From contig JAMLIM010000032.1 in the NCBI GenBank assembly GCA_023954175.1, forward strand, positions 1-40,049: a stretch of DNA of 40,049 nucleotides. Direction: 5' to 3'. Within the stretch, counting starts at the first letter, position 1. Each line of letters opens with the position of its first letter. This DNA comes from Rhizobacter sp. (lineage in GTDB: Bacteria; Pseudomonadota; Gammaproteobacteria; Burkholderiales; Burkholderiaceae_C). The position numbers were made by a program, and so were the translations under genes. Of the stretch, positions 27,337-36,931 are shown one piece after another. Under the pieces are notes generated by a model. It searched no databases, was not told the origin of the DNA, and worked only from the letters and a program-made list of their open reading frames with translations.

Positions 27337-30195
27337 TTACTTGGTCAATACGAATCCCTTGAGCTTGGCGAAGGCCTGCTCGAGCAGCGCCTTCTGCTGC
27401 TCCTGGTGCAGGTGCGCGTAACCCACCGCCGGCGAGGCCGATGCCGCGCGCCCCGCATAGCCGAGGCGCTGCCCCTCGGACATGTTCTCGTGCACGTAGT
27501 GCTGGACGAAGAACCAGGCACCCTGGTTCTGCGGCTCGTCCTGGCACCAGACGACTTCGGTCGCGTTGGGGTACTTCTTCATCTCCGCCGCGAACGCCTT
27601 GTGCGGGAACGGGTAGAGCTGCTCGACGCGCAGGATGGCGACATCGCCCGCCTTGCGCTCCTCGCGCTTTCGCACGAGGTCGTAGTAGACCTTGCCCGAG
27701 CAGGCGATGATGCGCTTGACCTTCTCCGCGTCGATGTCGGCCTGGCGTTCACCGATCACGGTCTTGAACTCGCCGCGCGTGAACTCCCCGATCGGCGAGC
27801 CGGCGTCCTTCGCGCGCAGCAGCGACTTGGGCGTCATGATGATGAGCGGCTTCCTGAACATGCGCACCATCTGACGGCGCAGCACATGAAAGATCTGGCT
27901 CGCCGAGGTCGGCTGCACGATCTGCATGTTGTTGTCGGCGGCGAGCTGCATGAAGCGTTCGAGCCGAGCCGAGCTGTGCTCCGGGCCCTGGCCTTCGTAG
28001 CCGTGCGGCAGCATCAGCGTGAGGCCGTTGACGCGGCCCCACTTGACCTCGCCGGAAGCGATGAACTGGTCGATCACGACCTGCGCGCCGTTTGCGAAGT
28101 CGCCGAACTGCGCCTCCCAGATGACGAAGGTGTTCGGGTCCGCGCTCGCATAGCCGTACTCGAAGCCGAGCACCGCCTCTTCCGACAGCAGCGAGTCGAT
28201 GACGACGAACGGCGCCTGGCCGTCGGCCACGTGCTGCAGCGGCGTGTAGGCGTTCTCGCCCCACTTCTCGCGGTTCTGGTCGTGCAGCACCGCGTGGCGG
28301 TGGGTGAAGGTGCCGCGCCCGCTGTCCTGCCCCGACAGGCGCACCGCGTAGCCGCTGGCGACGAGCGAAGCGAACGCGAGGTGCTCGCCCATGCCCCAGT
28401 CCATGTTGATCTCGCCGCGCCCCATCGCCGCGCGATCGGCCAGCACCTTCTCGACCAGCGAATGCGCCTTGAAGCCTTCCGGCAGTGCCGTGATGCGTTC
28501 GGAGAGGCGCTTGATCTCGGCCAGCGGCAGCGCCGTGTCGGCGGCGTCGGTCCACTTGCGGTTGAGGAACGGTGACCAGTCGACCGCGTACTTGCTCTTG
28601 TAGTTGGTGAGCACCGGATCGTAGGTGTTCTTGCCCTGGTCCATCGCGGCGCGGAAGGCCTTGACCATCGCGTCGGGCCCGTCGGCCGGCAGCACGCCCT
28701 GGGTGATGAGCTTGTCACCGTAGAGCTTGCGCGTGCCGGGGTGGACGCCGATGCGCTTGTACATCAGCGGCTGCGTCAGCGCCGGCGTGTCCTGCTCGTT
28801 GTGGCCGAGCTTGCGGAAGCACACGATGTCGACCACCACGTCCTTGTTGAACTCCTGCCGGTAGTCGAGCGCCAGCTGCGTCACGAACACGACCGCCTCG
28901 GGGTCGTCGCCGTTCACGTGCATCACCGGCGCCTCGACCATCTTGACGATGTCGGTGCAGTACAGCGTCGAACGGCTGTCGCGCGGGTTGCTCGTCGTGA
29001 AGCCGATCTGGTTGTTGATGACGATGTGCACCGTGCCGCCGGTGGAGTAGCTTCGCGTCTGCGCGAGTGCCAGCGTTTCCATCACGACGCCCTGGCCGGC
29101 GAAGGCGGCGTCGCCGTGCACGAGCACCGGCAACACCGAATCGCCCTCCTTGTCGCCGCGCCGGTCGAGGCGTGCCTTGACCGAGCCTTCGACGACCGGA
29201 TTCACGATCTCGAGGTGCGAGGGGTTGAACGCAAGGCTCAGGTGCACCGGGCCGCCCACGGTCGTGACGTCGCTCGAGAAGCCCTGGTGGTACTTGACGT
29301 CGCCCGATGTCAGCTCTTCCGGCGCGGTGTGATCGAACTCGGAGAACAGCATCGCCGGGCTCTTGCCGAGGATGTTGACGAGCACGTTCAGGCGCCCGCG
29401 GTGCGCCATGCCGATCACGATCTCCTGCACGCTGCGCTCGGGCGCGCGCTGCACGAGCTCGTCCATCGCCACGATGAAGCTCTCGCCGCCTTCGAGCGAG
29501 AAGCGCTTCTGGCCGACGTACTTGGTGTGCAGATAGCGCTCCAGCCCCTCGGCCGCCGTCAGGCGCTCGAGGATGTGGATCTTCTGCTCGGCGGTGAACT
29601 TGGGCTTGGAGCGGACCGACTCCAGCCGCTCGCGCCACCAGCGCTTTTCCACCGGTTCGGTGCAGTGCATGTACTCGGCGCCGATCGAACCGCAATACGT
29701 CTCGCGCAAGGCCTGCAGGATCTCGCGCAGCGTCATGTGCTCCGCGGTCGAGAAGTAGGTGTTCGTCGCGCTGAACGTGATGTCCATGTCGGACTCGGTC
29801 AGGTCGTAGAACGCCGGCTCGAGTTCGGGGATCTTCGGCCGCTCGTAGCGCTTGAGCGGATCGACATCGGCCCAGCGCGCGCCGAGGAAGCGGTACGCCG
29901 AGATCAGCGACTGCACGTGCACCTGCTTGCGCGCGATCGCCAGATCCGAGCTGCTCGCCTTGTTGCCGAAGGCGTTCGCCTTGGCGCGCTGGGCGAAGGA
30001 TTCGACGACCGGCGCGTGCGCGACGTCGCGCGTCGTGCTGCCGTCGGTCGCGGGAACGTTCTGCAGGGCGTCGAAGTACGCGCGCCAGCTGTCGCTCACC
30101 GAGCCGGGGTTGTCGAGGTAGGACTCGTACATCTCCTCGACGTACGGCGCGTTGCCCCCGAACAGATAGGAGTTGGACCGCAGCTGCTGCATCAT
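27337..30195 (-). CDS. odhA: 2-oxoglutarate dehydrogenase E1 component
   Basis: Thiamine-diphosphate enzyme that decarboxylates 2-oxoglutarate and succinylates the lipoyl group of E2, in the TCA cycle. The 952 residues include the N-terminal [20 protein letters not shown] segment, the ThDP-fold motifs ([39 protein letters not shown]), the [15 protein letters not shown] motif, and the C-terminal [20 protein letters not shown] and [20 protein letters not shown]. An ATG at 30195 is chosen because family members begin MMQQ and an AAGGTGAG site precedes it; a GTG at 30204 would add three residues. It heads the odhA-odhB-...-lpdA cluster. Confidence 0.97.
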   Translation of the reverse strand: MMQQLRSNSYLFGGNAPYVEEMYESYLDNPGSVSDSWRAYFDALQNVPATDGSTTRDVAHAPVVESFAQRAKANAFGNKASSSDLAIARKQVHVQSLISAYRFLGARWADVDPLKRYERPKIPELEPAFYDLTESDMDITFSATNTYFSTAEHMTLREILQALRETYCGSIGAEYMHCTEPVEKRWWRERLESVRSKPKFTAEQKIHILERLTAAEGLERYLHTKYVGQKRFSLEGGESFIVAMDELVQRAPERSVQEIVIGMAHRGRLNVLVNILGKSPAMLFSEFDHTAPEELTSGDVKYHQGFSSDVTTVGGPVHLSLAFNPSHLEIVNPVVEGSVKARLDRRGDKEGDSVLPVLVHGDAAFAGQGVVMETLALAQTRSYSTGGTVHIVINNQIGFTTSNPRDSRSTLYCTDIVKMVEAPVMHVNGDDPEAVVFVTQLALDYRQEFNKDVVVDIVCFRKLGHNEQDTPALTQPLMYKRIGVHPGTRKLYGDKLITQGVLPADGPDAMVKAFRAAMDQGKNTYDPVLTNYKSKYAVDWSPFLNRKWTDAADTALPLAEIKRLSERITALPEGFKAHSLVEKVLADRAAMGRGEINMDWGMGEHLAFASLVASGYAVRLSGQDSGRGTFTHRHAVLHDQNREKWGENAYTPLQHVADGQAPFVVIDSLLSEEAVLGFEYGYASADPNTFVIWEAQFGDFANGAQVVIDQFIASGEVKWGRVNGLTLMLPHGYEGQGPEHSSARLERFMQLAADNNMQIVQPTSASQIFHVLRRQMVRMFRKPLIIMTPKSLLRAKDAGSPIGEFTRGEFKTVIGERQADIDAEKVKRIIACSGKVYYDLVRKREERKAGDVAILRVEQLYPFPHKAFAAEMKKYPNATEVVWCQDEPQNQGAWFFVQHYVHENMSEGQRLGYAGRAASASPAVGYAHLHQEQQKALLEQAFAKLKGFVLTK

Positions 30196-30333
30196 CTCGC
30201 TCACCTTTCGCGCCGGTCTGCGACGCCTCGATGGGTTGAAAAACCTTCCGCGTTACGGCTGCACCGATTGGCGGATCAGCGAACGCCCCGGCAGCGCGGC
30301 GCGGACCGCAGCCTGTGGGGGTTCAAGTGGCGC

Positions 30334-30362
30334 AATTTAGCACCGTCCGCCTCGACCGCCAA
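30334..30362 (-). promoter_or_regulatory. Probable promoter of odhA
   Basis: On the minus strand TTGGCG (30362-30357) and TAAATT (30339-30334) are separated by exactly 17 bases, each four of six to the sigma-70 consensus. Transcription would start near 30327, leaving a leader of about 130 bases. TAAATT is the only A/T-rich hexamer with good spacing in the 241-base region between odhA and the next gene. Inferred. Confidence 0.5.
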
Positions 30363-30436
30363 AGCCCGATTGTGCGCGCGCGACGATTCGAGGCGCCCGT
30401 CAGGTCGGGGCAAGCCGTGTGTGGTCGGCTGCGCGC

Positions 30437-31393
30437 TCAACCGCGCAGCGCAAGGCGCTCGCGCGCCGCGGTGTACTCGGCGCGCAGGCGTGCCACCATT
30501 TCGGCGGCCGGCCCGACGCCGTGCACCGCGCCGATCCCCTGGCCGCAGCCCCAGATGTCCTTCCACGCCTTCTTCGCGTCACCACCGAAGTTCATCTTGC
30601 TCGGGTCGCTCTCGGGCAGATTGTCCGGGTCGAGCCCGGCAGCGCGGATCGACGGCTTCAGGTAGTTGCCGTGCACGCCGGTGAAGAGGCTCGAGTAGAC
30701 GATGTCGTCCGAGTTGCACTCGACGATCGCCTGCTTGTAGGCCTCGCTCGCACGCGCCTCGTCGGTCGCGATGAAGGCCGAGCCGATGTAGGCGAAGTCG
30801 GCGCCCATGGCCTGCGCCGCGAGCACCGCGCCGCCGGTGGCGATCGCGCCGCTCAGCGCGAGCGGGCCGTCGAACCACTCGCGGATCTCCTGCACCAGCG
30901 CGAACGGGCTCTTCACGCCGGCATGGCCGCCGGCGCCGGCGGCGACCGCGATCAGGCCGTCGGCGCCCTTCTCGATCGCCTTGCGCGCGAAGAAGTTGTT
31001 GATGATGTCGTGCAGCACGACGCCGCCCCAGCCATGCACCGCGTCGTTGATGTCGGTGCGCGCACCGAGCGACGAGATGATGATCGGCACCTTGTACTTC
31101 GCGCACACCTGCATGTCGTGCTCGAGCCGGTCGTTGCTCTTGTGCACGATCTGGTTGATCGCGAACGGCGCTGCCGGTTGGTCGGGATTGGCCCTGTCGT
31201 AGGCGGCGAGCGTCTCGGTGATCTCGGCCAGCCACTCGTCGAGCTGCTCGGCCGGACGCGCATTGAGCGCCGGCATCGCGCCGACAATGCCCGCCTTGCA
31301 CTGCTCGACGACGAGCCTGGGGTTGCTGATGATGAAGAGCGGCGCGCCGATGATCGGCAGCCGCAGGTGTTGAAGGACGCGGGGCAAGGGCAT
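30437..31393 (-). CDS. Nitronate monooxygenase-like FMN enzyme
   Basis: Flavin TIM-barrel protein of the nitronate monooxygenase/2-nitropropane dioxygenase family, usually oxidising alkyl nitronates such as propionate 3-nitronate. The 318 residues show the N-terminal LPIIGAPLFIISNPRLVVEQ, the GIVGAMPALNARP segment, GADGLIAVAAGAGGHAGVKS (the G-rich loop and conserved His), and LSGAIATGGAVLAAQAMGADF with GSAFIATDEA after it, which binds FMN phosphate. Related sequences also include enoyl-ACP reductase FabK, but no such context is seen here. It follows the acyl-CoA dehydrogenase with a 14-base gap and probably shares its transcript; a link to fatty-acid or nitro-acid catabolism is only suggested by this. 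Confidence 0.9.
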   Translation of the reverse strand: MPLPRVLQHLRLPIIGAPLFIISNPRLVVEQCKAGIVGAMPALNARPAEQLDEWLAEITETLAAYDRANPDQPAAPFAINQIVHKSNDRLEHDMQVCAKYKVPIIISSLGARTDINDAVHGWGGVVLHDIINNFFARKAIEKGADGLIAVAAGAGGHAGVKSPFALVQEIREWFDGPLALSGAIATGGAVLAAQAMGADFAYIGSAFIATDEARASEAYKQAIVECNSDDIVYSSLFTGVHGNYLKPSIRAAGLDPDNLPESDPSKMNFGGDAKKAWKDIWGCGQGIGAVHGVGPAAEMVARLRAEYTAARERLALRG

Positions 31394-31407
31394 GTGTGAG
31401 TTCTGCT

Positions 31408-33198
31408 TCAGAAGGCCTCGAGGGCGAGTGCGGTGACGCTGTCGGCGCCGTCGACGATGCTGTCGCGCAGACCCGGCACGCGCGACAGGATGTGCTCGGC
31501 ATAGAACCGGGCGGTGGCGATCTTGGCGGTCATGAAGTCGGCATCCTCACCCGCGGCAATCTTGTCAATCGCGGCCAACATCGCGCGCGCCATCTGCCAG
31601 CCCGCAACCAGGTTGCCGGCCAGCATCAGGTAGGGCACCGAACCCGCGAAGGCGGCGTTCGGGTTCGTCTTGGCCTGCCCGGCGATGAACACGACGACCT
31701 GCTCGAAGGCGATGCGCGCGGCCTCGAGCCTGCGCGCCATCGCGTGCGCGGCGACGCTGTCGCTGGCACCGAGCTGCGCTTCGGTCTCGGCGATCTGCTT
31801 GGCGATCGCGAGCGCGGTGTGGCCGCCGTCGCGCGCCGTCTTGCGGCCGACGAGGTCGTTGGCCTGGATCGCGGTCGTGCCCTCGTAGATCGTCAGGATC
31901 TTGGCGTCGCGGTAGTACTGGGCGGCACCGGTCTCCTCGATGTAGCCCATGCCGCCGTGCACCTGCACGCCGAGGTTCGTCACCTCCAGGCTCATCTCGG
32001 TGCTGTAGCCCTTCACGAGCGGCACCATGAATTCGTAGAAGGCCGCGTTGTCCTTGCGCACCTGCGGGTCGGCGTGCGCGTGCGCGGCGTCGTAGGCCGC
32101 CGCGGCGGTCAGCGCCATCGCGCGGCAGCTTTCGGTCAGCGCGCGCATCGTCATCAGCATGCGCCGCACGTCGGGGTGGTGGATGATCGGGCCGCTGCCG
32201 GGCAGCGAGCCATCGACCGGGCGCGACTGCACGCGCTCCTTCGCGAACGCCGCCGCCTTCTGGTACGCGCGCTCGGCGATCGCGATGCCCTGCACACCGA
32301 CGGCGTAGCGGGCGGCGTTCATCATCACGAACATGTAGGCCAGGCCCTGGTTTTCCTGGCCGACGATCGTGCCCACGGCACCACCATGATCGCCGAATTG
32401 CAGCACCGCCGTCGGGCTCGCCTTGATGCCGAGCTTGTGCTCGATGCTGACGCAGTGCACGTCGTTGCGCTCGCCCAGGCTGCCGTCGGGCTTGACGAGG
32501 AACTTGGGCACGACGAACAGCGAGATGCCCTTCACGCCCTCGGGCGCGCCGGCGACGCGCGCGAGCACGAGATGGACGATGTTCTCGGCCATGTCGTGCT
32601 CGCCGTAGGTGATGAAGATCTTGGTGCCGAAGATCTTGTACGTGCCGTCGGGCTGCGGCTCGGCGCGGCTGCGCACCATCGCCAGATCGCTGCCGGCCTG
32701 CGGCTCGGTCAGGTTCATCGTGCCGGTCCAGCTGCCGTCGATCATCTTCGGCAGGTAGGCCGCCTGCAGCTCGGGTGAACCGGCGGTGAGCAGCGCCTCG
32801 ATCGCGCCGTCGGTCAGCAACGGGCACAGCGCAAAGCTCAGGTTGGCGCTGTTGAGCATCTCGATGCACGCCGCGCCGATCGTCTTGGGCAGGCCCTGGC
32901 CGCCGAACTCGGCCGGGTGCTGCAGGCCCTGCCAGCCGCCCTCGCCGAACTGCCTGAACGCGTCCTTGAAGCCCGGCGTGGTCGTCACCACGCCGTCCTT
33001 CCAGGTCGACGGGTGCTTGTCGCCTTCCACGTTGAGCGGCGCGACGACGCCTTCGTTGAACTTCGCGCACTCCTCCAGCACCGCCTGCGCCGTGTCGGCG
33101 CCGAAATCCTCGAAGCCCGGAAGGCGCGCGACTTCATCGAGCCGGGCGAGCTCGGTCATGCAGAACAACATGTCCTTGACGGGGGCGCGGTAGGTCAT
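31408..33198 (-). CDS. Acyl-CoA dehydrogenase, DmdC-like long form
   Basis: FAD acyl-CoA dehydrogenase of the roughly 600-residue subgroup that includes DmdC (3-methylmercaptopropionyl-CoA dehydrogenase). The 596 residues start with the subgroup's extra N-terminal segment (MTYRAPVKDMLFCMTELARL), then WTGTMNLTEPQAGSDLAMVR (FAD/substrate contact), KIFITYGEHDMAENIVHLVL, LEVTNLGVQVHGGMGYIEET, and KILTIYEGTTAIQANDLVGR, where the Glu is the expected catalytic base. A C-terminal extension of about 120 residues follows. It sits next to etfA and etfB, its likely electron acceptors. Substrate cannot be read from sequence; many genomes use members of this group for medium- or long-chain acyl-CoA. A strong terminator hairpin lies in its leader. 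Confidence 0.94.
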   Translation of the reverse strand: MTYRAPVKDMLFCMTELARLDEVARLPGFEDFGADTAQAVLEECAKFNEGVVAPLNVEGDKHPSTWKDGVVTTTPGFKDAFRQFGEGGWQGLQHPAEFGGQGLPKTIGAACIEMLNSANLSFALCPLLTDGAIEALLTAGSPELQAAYLPKMIDGSWTGTMNLTEPQAGSDLAMVRSRAEPQPDGTYKIFGTKIFITYGEHDMAENIVHLVLARVAGAPEGVKGISLFVVPKFLVKPDGSLGERNDVHCVSIEHKLGIKASPTAVLQFGDHGGAVGTIVGQENQGLAYMFVMMNAARYAVGVQGIAIAERAYQKAAAFAKERVQSRPVDGSLPGSGPIIHHPDVRRMLMTMRALTESCRAMALTAAAAYDAAHAHADPQVRKDNAAFYEFMVPLVKGYSTEMSLEVTNLGVQVHGGMGYIEETGAAQYYRDAKILTIYEGTTAIQANDLVGRKTARDGGHTALAIAKQIAETEAQLGASDSVAAHAMARRLEAARIAFEQVVVFIAGQAKTNPNAAFAGSVPYLMLAGNLVAGWQMARAMLAAIDKIAAGEDADFMTAKIATARFYAEHILSRVPGLRDSIVDGADSVTALALEAF

Positions 33199-33213
33199 GG
33201 CAGTCTCCTGATG

Positions 33214-33245
33214 AAAAAGGGCGCGTCAACGTGCGTTGCGCGCCC
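33214..33245 (-). terminator. Intrinsic terminator hairpin between etfA and the acyl-CoA dehydrogenase
   Basis: On the minus strand GGGCGCG pairs with CGCGCCC (33245-33239 with 33225-33219). The stem continues, after one bulged base (33226), with CAACG/CGTTG (33227-33231 with 33234-33238) around a 2-base loop. Five T residues follow at once (33218-33214). This is a textbook Rho-independent terminator, 33 bases after the etfA stop. The acyl-CoA dehydrogenase ATG is only 16 bases beyond the T-run, with AGGAGA between. Confidence 0.85.
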
Positions 33246-33277
33246 TCGGGGTTTGCGGATTCAAATGCGACCGGCGG

Positions 33278-34213
33278 TCAGCCAAGCGCCTTCACGAGTT
33301 CGGGCACGGCGACGAACAGGTCCGCCTCGAGCCCGTAGTCGGCAACCGAGAAGATCGGCGCCTCCGGGTCCTTGTTGATCGCGACGATGACCTTCGAATC
33401 CTTCATGCCGGCCAGATGCTGGATCGCGCCGCTGATGCCGCAGGCGATGTAGAGCTGCGGCGCGACGATCTTGCCCGTCTGCCCGACCTGCCAGTCGTTC
33501 GGCGCGTAGCCCGCGTCGACCGCCGCACGGCTCGCGCCGAGCGCGGCGCCGAGCTTGTCGGCCAGCGGCGTCAGCACGTCGTTGAACTTCTCCGACGAAG
33601 CCATGGCCCGCCCGCCCGAGACGATGATCTTCGCCGCGGTGAGTTCGGGGCGGTCGTTCTTCGCGATCTCGCTGCCCTCGAAGCTCGACAGCCCCGGATC
33701 GGCGGCGGCCGTCACGGTCTCGACGCCGGCGCTGCCGCCGCTCGCCGCAGCCGGATCGAAACCGGTCGTGCGCACCGTCAGCACCTTGACGGCATCGGCC
33801 GTCTGCACCGTCGCGATAGCGTTGCCGGCGTAGATCGGGCGCTCGAAGGTGTCGGCGGCGAGCACCTTCGTGACGTCGGAGACCTGCCCCATGTCGAGCA
33901 GTGCGGCAACGCGCGGCGCGACGTTCTTGCCCGCGGCGGTGGCGGGAAAGACGAGATGGCTGTAGTCGCCCGCCAGCGCGACGACCTGCGCCGCCACCGG
34001 CTCCGCGAGGCCGTGCTCGAAGGCCGGCGCGTCGGCATGCAGCACCTTCGTGACGCCCGCGATCTGCGCCGCGGCCTGCGCCGCCGCCGCCGCGTTGTGG
34101 CCGGCGACGAGCACGTGCACGTCCCCGCCGCAGGCGGCCGCCGCGGTCACGGTGTTGAGCGTTGCGCCCTTGATCGACTGGTTGTCGTGTTCGGCAATGA
34201 CGAGTGCGGTCAT
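33278..34213 (-). CDS. etfA: Electron transfer flavoprotein subunit alpha
   Basis: FAD-carrying subunit of the ETF heterodimer that takes electrons from acyl-CoA dehydrogenases to ETF-quinone oxidoreductase. The 311 residues comprise an N-terminal domain ([20 protein letters not shown]) and the C-terminal FAD domain with the family signature ([73 protein letters not shown]). The length is normal. It starts one base after the etfB stop, so the two subunits are made from one message. A strong terminator follows its stop codon. Confidence 0.97.
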   Translation of the reverse strand: MTALVIAEHDNQSIKGATLNTVTAAAACGGDVHVLVAGHNAAAAAQAAAQIAGVTKVLHADAPAFEHGLAEPVAAQVVALAGDYSHLVFPATAAGKNVAPRVAALLDMGQVSDVTKVLAADTFERPIYAGNAIATVQTADAVKVLTVRTTGFDPAAASGGSAGVETVTAAADPGLSSFEGSEIAKNDRPELTAAKIIVSGGRAMASSEKFNDVLTPLADKLGAALGASRAAVDAGYAPNDWQVGQTGKIVAPQLYIACGISGAIQHLAGMKDSKVIVAINKDPEAPIFSVADYGLEADLFVAVPELVKALG

Positions 34214-34214
34214 G

Positions 34215-34964
34215 TCAGATCACCTTCGAAACGTTCTTGAGTTTGTCGACCAGCGTGGCGACATCGGGCACCTTGATGCCGGCGCTGCGCTTGGGCGGAT
34301 CCTCGACCTTGAGCGTCTTGATGCGCGGCGCGACATCGACGCCGAGATCGGCCGGCTTGAAGACGTCGAGCTGCTTCTTCTTCGCCTTCATGATGTTGGG
34401 CAGCGTCACGTAGCGCGGCTCGTTCAGCCGCAGGTCGGTCGTGATCACGGCCGGCAGCTTGAGCTTGAGCGTCTCCATGCCGCCATCGACCTCGCGCGTC
34501 ACCGCGACAGCGCCGTCGGCGACGACGACCTTGCTCGCGAAGGTGGCCTGCGGCAGGCCGGTCAGCGCGGCGAGCATCTGGCCGGTCTGGTTGCAATCGT
34601 CGTCGATCGCCTGCTTGCCGAGGATGACGAGGCCGGGTTGCTCCTTGTCGACGAGCGCCTTGAGCAGCTTGGCGACGGCCAGCGGCTGCAGCTCGTCCGC
34701 GCACTCGACAAGGATCGCGCGGTCGGCGCCGATCGCCATCGCGGTGCGCAGCGTCTCCTGGCACTGCGTCACGCCGCACGAGACGGCGATCACTTCGGTC
34801 GCAACGCCCTTCTCCTTCAGCCGGACCGCCTCTTCGACCGCGATCTCGTCGAACGGGTTCATGCTCATCTTGACGTTGGCGATGTCCACTCCCGTGCCGT
34901 CGCTCTTGACGCGCACTTTCACGTTGTAGTCCACCACCCGCTTGACCGGGACGAGAATTTTCAT
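34215..34964 (-). CDS. etfB: Electron transfer flavoprotein subunit beta
   Basis: AMP-binding subunit of ETF. The 249 residues, the standard length, begin [20 protein letters not shown] and contain [60 protein letters not shown], and near the end [20 protein letters not shown], the region that acts as recognition loop for partner dehydrogenases. The ATG at 34964 has a near-perfect AGGAGG eight bases ahead, so a six-residue longer start at 34982 is rejected. It is first of the etfB-etfA pair. Confidence 0.97.
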   Translation of the reverse strand: MKILVPVKRVVDYNVKVRVKSDGTGVDIANVKMSMNPFDEIAVEEAVRLKEKGVATEVIAVSCGVTQCQETLRTAMAIGADRAILVECADELQPLAVAKLLKALVDKEQPGLVILGKQAIDDDCNQTGQMLAALTGLPQATFASKVVVADGAVAVTREVDGGMETLKLKLPAVITTDLRLNEPRYVTLPNIMKAKKKQLDVFKPADLGVDVAPRIKTLKVEDPPKRSAGIKVPDVATLVDKLKNVSKVI

Positions 34965-35028
34965 GGCGACAGCCTCCTGCAATTGGCGCCGGCTCGGCGC
35001 TCATTCGGTGAATCGACGGATCGGGACG

Positions 35029-35034
35029 ATTCTA
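35029..35034 (-). promoter_or_regulatory. Possible -10 box for etfBA
   Basis: TAGAAT on the minus strand (35034-35029) matches the sigma-70 -10 consensus at five of six bases and would give a leader of about 58 bases. No convincing -35 is found at 16-18 bases upstream, so an activator may be needed or the site may be chance. Confidence 0.4.
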
Positions 35035-35124
35035 GTGGAGCGACATCGGGCGCCTCGGCGCGATTCCCGGCGCCGCGACCGACGCGAAGTGGATGGGACG
35101 ACCGCCCGGCCAGACGCGGAGGCG

Positions 35125-35166
35125 GACGCAGACCAAGACGCTGACCAAGACGCTGACGCTGACGTA
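35125..35166. repeat. Hexamer tandem repeat, seven GACNNN units, upstream of etfB
   Basis: Seven successive hexamers start with GAC: GACGCA, GACCAA, GACGCT, GACCAA, GACGCT, GACGCT, GACGTA. It lies in the 247-base space between the transporter stop and the etfB start, about 90 bases upstream of the candidate etfB -10 box. It is in no gene. Regular 6-base phasing with two alternating variants suggests expansion by slippage. Confidence 0.75.
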
Positions 35167-35211
35167 AACGCGCACTGCGCGCAAGCCGTGCCACGCCACC
35201 GGTGCCGGGCA

Positions 35212-36525
35212 TCAGCTCGAGGCCGCACCGCCCTCGCCCGCGGCCGCCCGGCCACGCGCCATGTCGACCGGCACCAGCAGCACCAGGCCGCCGACGAAGA
35301 ACAGCGCGGTCGAGACGATCGCCAGCCGATGGTTGCCGGCCGACAGCAACGCGATCAGGCCGTACGTCACCGGCCCGACGATTGCGGCCAGCCGCACCGC
35401 GAAGGTCCACAGGCCGAAGAACTCGGCGCGGTGCGCGGCCGGCGCAAAGAGGCCCGCCATCGCCCGGCCGGCCGACTGGCTCGACCCCATGCACAGCCCC
35501 GCGATGACCGCGGCGACCCAGAACAGCGCGGCGCCGGTCGCCAGCGCGGCCAGCACCGTCATCACGATCCAGCCGGCCAGCGTGACGCCGAGCGCGAGCT
35601 TGTGCCCGATGCGGTCCTGCGCGTAGCCGAAGCCGAACGCACCGAGCGTGGCGGCGATGTTGACCATGAAGATGAGCGCCATCGTGTCGGTCTGCTTGAA
35701 GCCGAGCACCTGCTCGGCATACACCGCGGCGAGCGCGATGACGACTGCGATGCCCGCCTGGTAGCAAGTGCCGCAGGCGAGCAGCCACATGAAATCGCGA
35801 TAGGCGCGCGCGCGGTGGAAGGTCGAGCCCAGGCGCTGCAGCGCCGAGCGCACGCCGGCCTCGTCGAGGGCGCGCGCCTGCGGCACCGCGCGCTCGCGCA
35901 GCAGCACGAACGTCGCGATCGATGCGACGCCGTACACACCCGCCGTGATCAGCATCGTCACCGGCACGAAGTGCGTCGCCGGCAGGCCCTGGCCCTGCGC
36001 CCACAGCACGTAGCCGAGACTCAGGCCGAGCGAGAGCATGCCGCCGAAGTAGCCGAAGCTCCAGCCCCAGCCCGAAACGGTACCCATCGCGTCGGGCCGC
36101 GCCAGCTCCGGCAGGAAGGCCGCGGTGAGCGACTCGCCGTACGAGTAGAACGTGTTGGAGACGACGATCGCGAGGGCGGCGAGCCAGAGGTCGCCCGGGC
36201 CGGTTGCCGCCAATGCGACGGTGGCGGCGACGCAGCAGGCGGTCGTCGCCGCCAGCAGCCGCTTCTTCGCCGCCCGCAGATCGGCGTAGGCGCCGATCGC
36301 CGGCATCGTCAGCATCACGATCGCGCTCGACGCGCCAACGACGAGCGTCCAGGCGAGCGTCGCCCAGTCCGCCCCCTTGGCGATGACGCCGACGAAGTAG
36401 GCGTTGAACACCGCCGTCAGCACGACCGTCGTGTAGCCCGAGTTGGCGAAGTCGTACATCGCCCAGCCGAACACCTCGCGCTTGCGCACACCGGGGTTCA
36501 GCGCAGACTGGGGGAAGAGGGCCAT
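35212..36525 (-). CDS. MFS transporter of the Atg22/UMF1 type
   Basis: Major-facilitator membrane protein. The 437 residues have about 12 hydrophobic segments and the UMF1/vacuole-effluxer hallmark near the N-terminus (REVFGWAMYDFANSGYTTVV). The segment AIGAYADLRAAKKRLLAATT matches the usual loop after the second helix, and IGPVTYG-like text (VGPVTYGLIALLSAGNHRLA) ends the last repeat. The yeast relative Atg22 exports amino acids from the vacuole; bacterial substrates are not known. The ATG at 36525 starts MALFPQSALNPGVRKREVF; upstream in-frame codons to 36705 read like spacer DNA. It is 247 bases upstream of etfB on the same strand, with repeats between, so co-transcription is doubtful. Confidence 0.92.
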   Translation of the reverse strand: MALFPQSALNPGVRKREVFGWAMYDFANSGYTTVVLTAVFNAYFVGVIAKGADWATLAWTLVVGASSAIVMLTMPAIGAYADLRAAKKRLLAATTACCVAATVALAATGPGDLWLAALAIVVSNTFYSYGESLTAAFLPELARPDAMGTVSGWGWSFGYFGGMLSLGLSLGYVLWAQGQGLPATHFVPVTMLITAGVYGVASIATFVLLRERAVPQARALDEAGVRSALQRLGSTFHRARAYRDFMWLLACGTCYQAGIAVVIALAAVYAEQVLGFKQTDTMALIFMVNIAATLGAFGFGYAQDRIGHKLALGVTLAGWIVMTVLAALATGAALFWVAAVIAGLCMGSSQSAGRAMAGLFAPAAHRAEFFGLWTFAVRLAAIVGPVTYGLIALLSAGNHRLAIVSTALFFVGGLVLLVPVDMARGRAAAGEGGAASS

Positions 36526-36931
36526 GGCAGATCCGATACGAAACGCGCAGGTGGTGCCGAAAGGGTGCCGAGACGGGGCGGAATACGAAACGCCAACCCG
36601 CATGAAGCGGATGCCGCTCGGTCTGCCGGCCTGCTCCCCGGTGACGCTTGCGCCGGCCCTGGGAACAGGCTGGCGATGGTAGCCGAGCGGGCGTCCGCGT
36701 CGCACGCCTGCCGTCGAACCAGCGCGAGGTGCCGGGTTCGCTGCGCCGCCTGCCTTCGCACTTGATGCGCCGCAAGGTCGCGACCGTCATGCGCTGGAAA
36801 ATCCGGCGGCATGAACGGCCGTCGCGTCCCATTCGCTCGATGCAGGTTCGCGATGCACGCGCTCAGAACCGCCCGTGCCGGCGCACCGGCGGGCGAATGC
36901 ATCGGCGCGTGACGACAGAGGAAGCCTGGCA
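36526..36931. other. Divergent spacer, no gene seen
   Basis: About 400 bases between the divergent starts of the transporter and the DUF6544-type gene. Reading frames here are short and Arg/Pro-rich, without family resemblance. It must hold both promoters, but I could not pick out a convincing -35/-10 pair. AGAGGAAG just before 36932 is a ribosome-binding site for the plus-strand gene. Confidence 0.5.
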
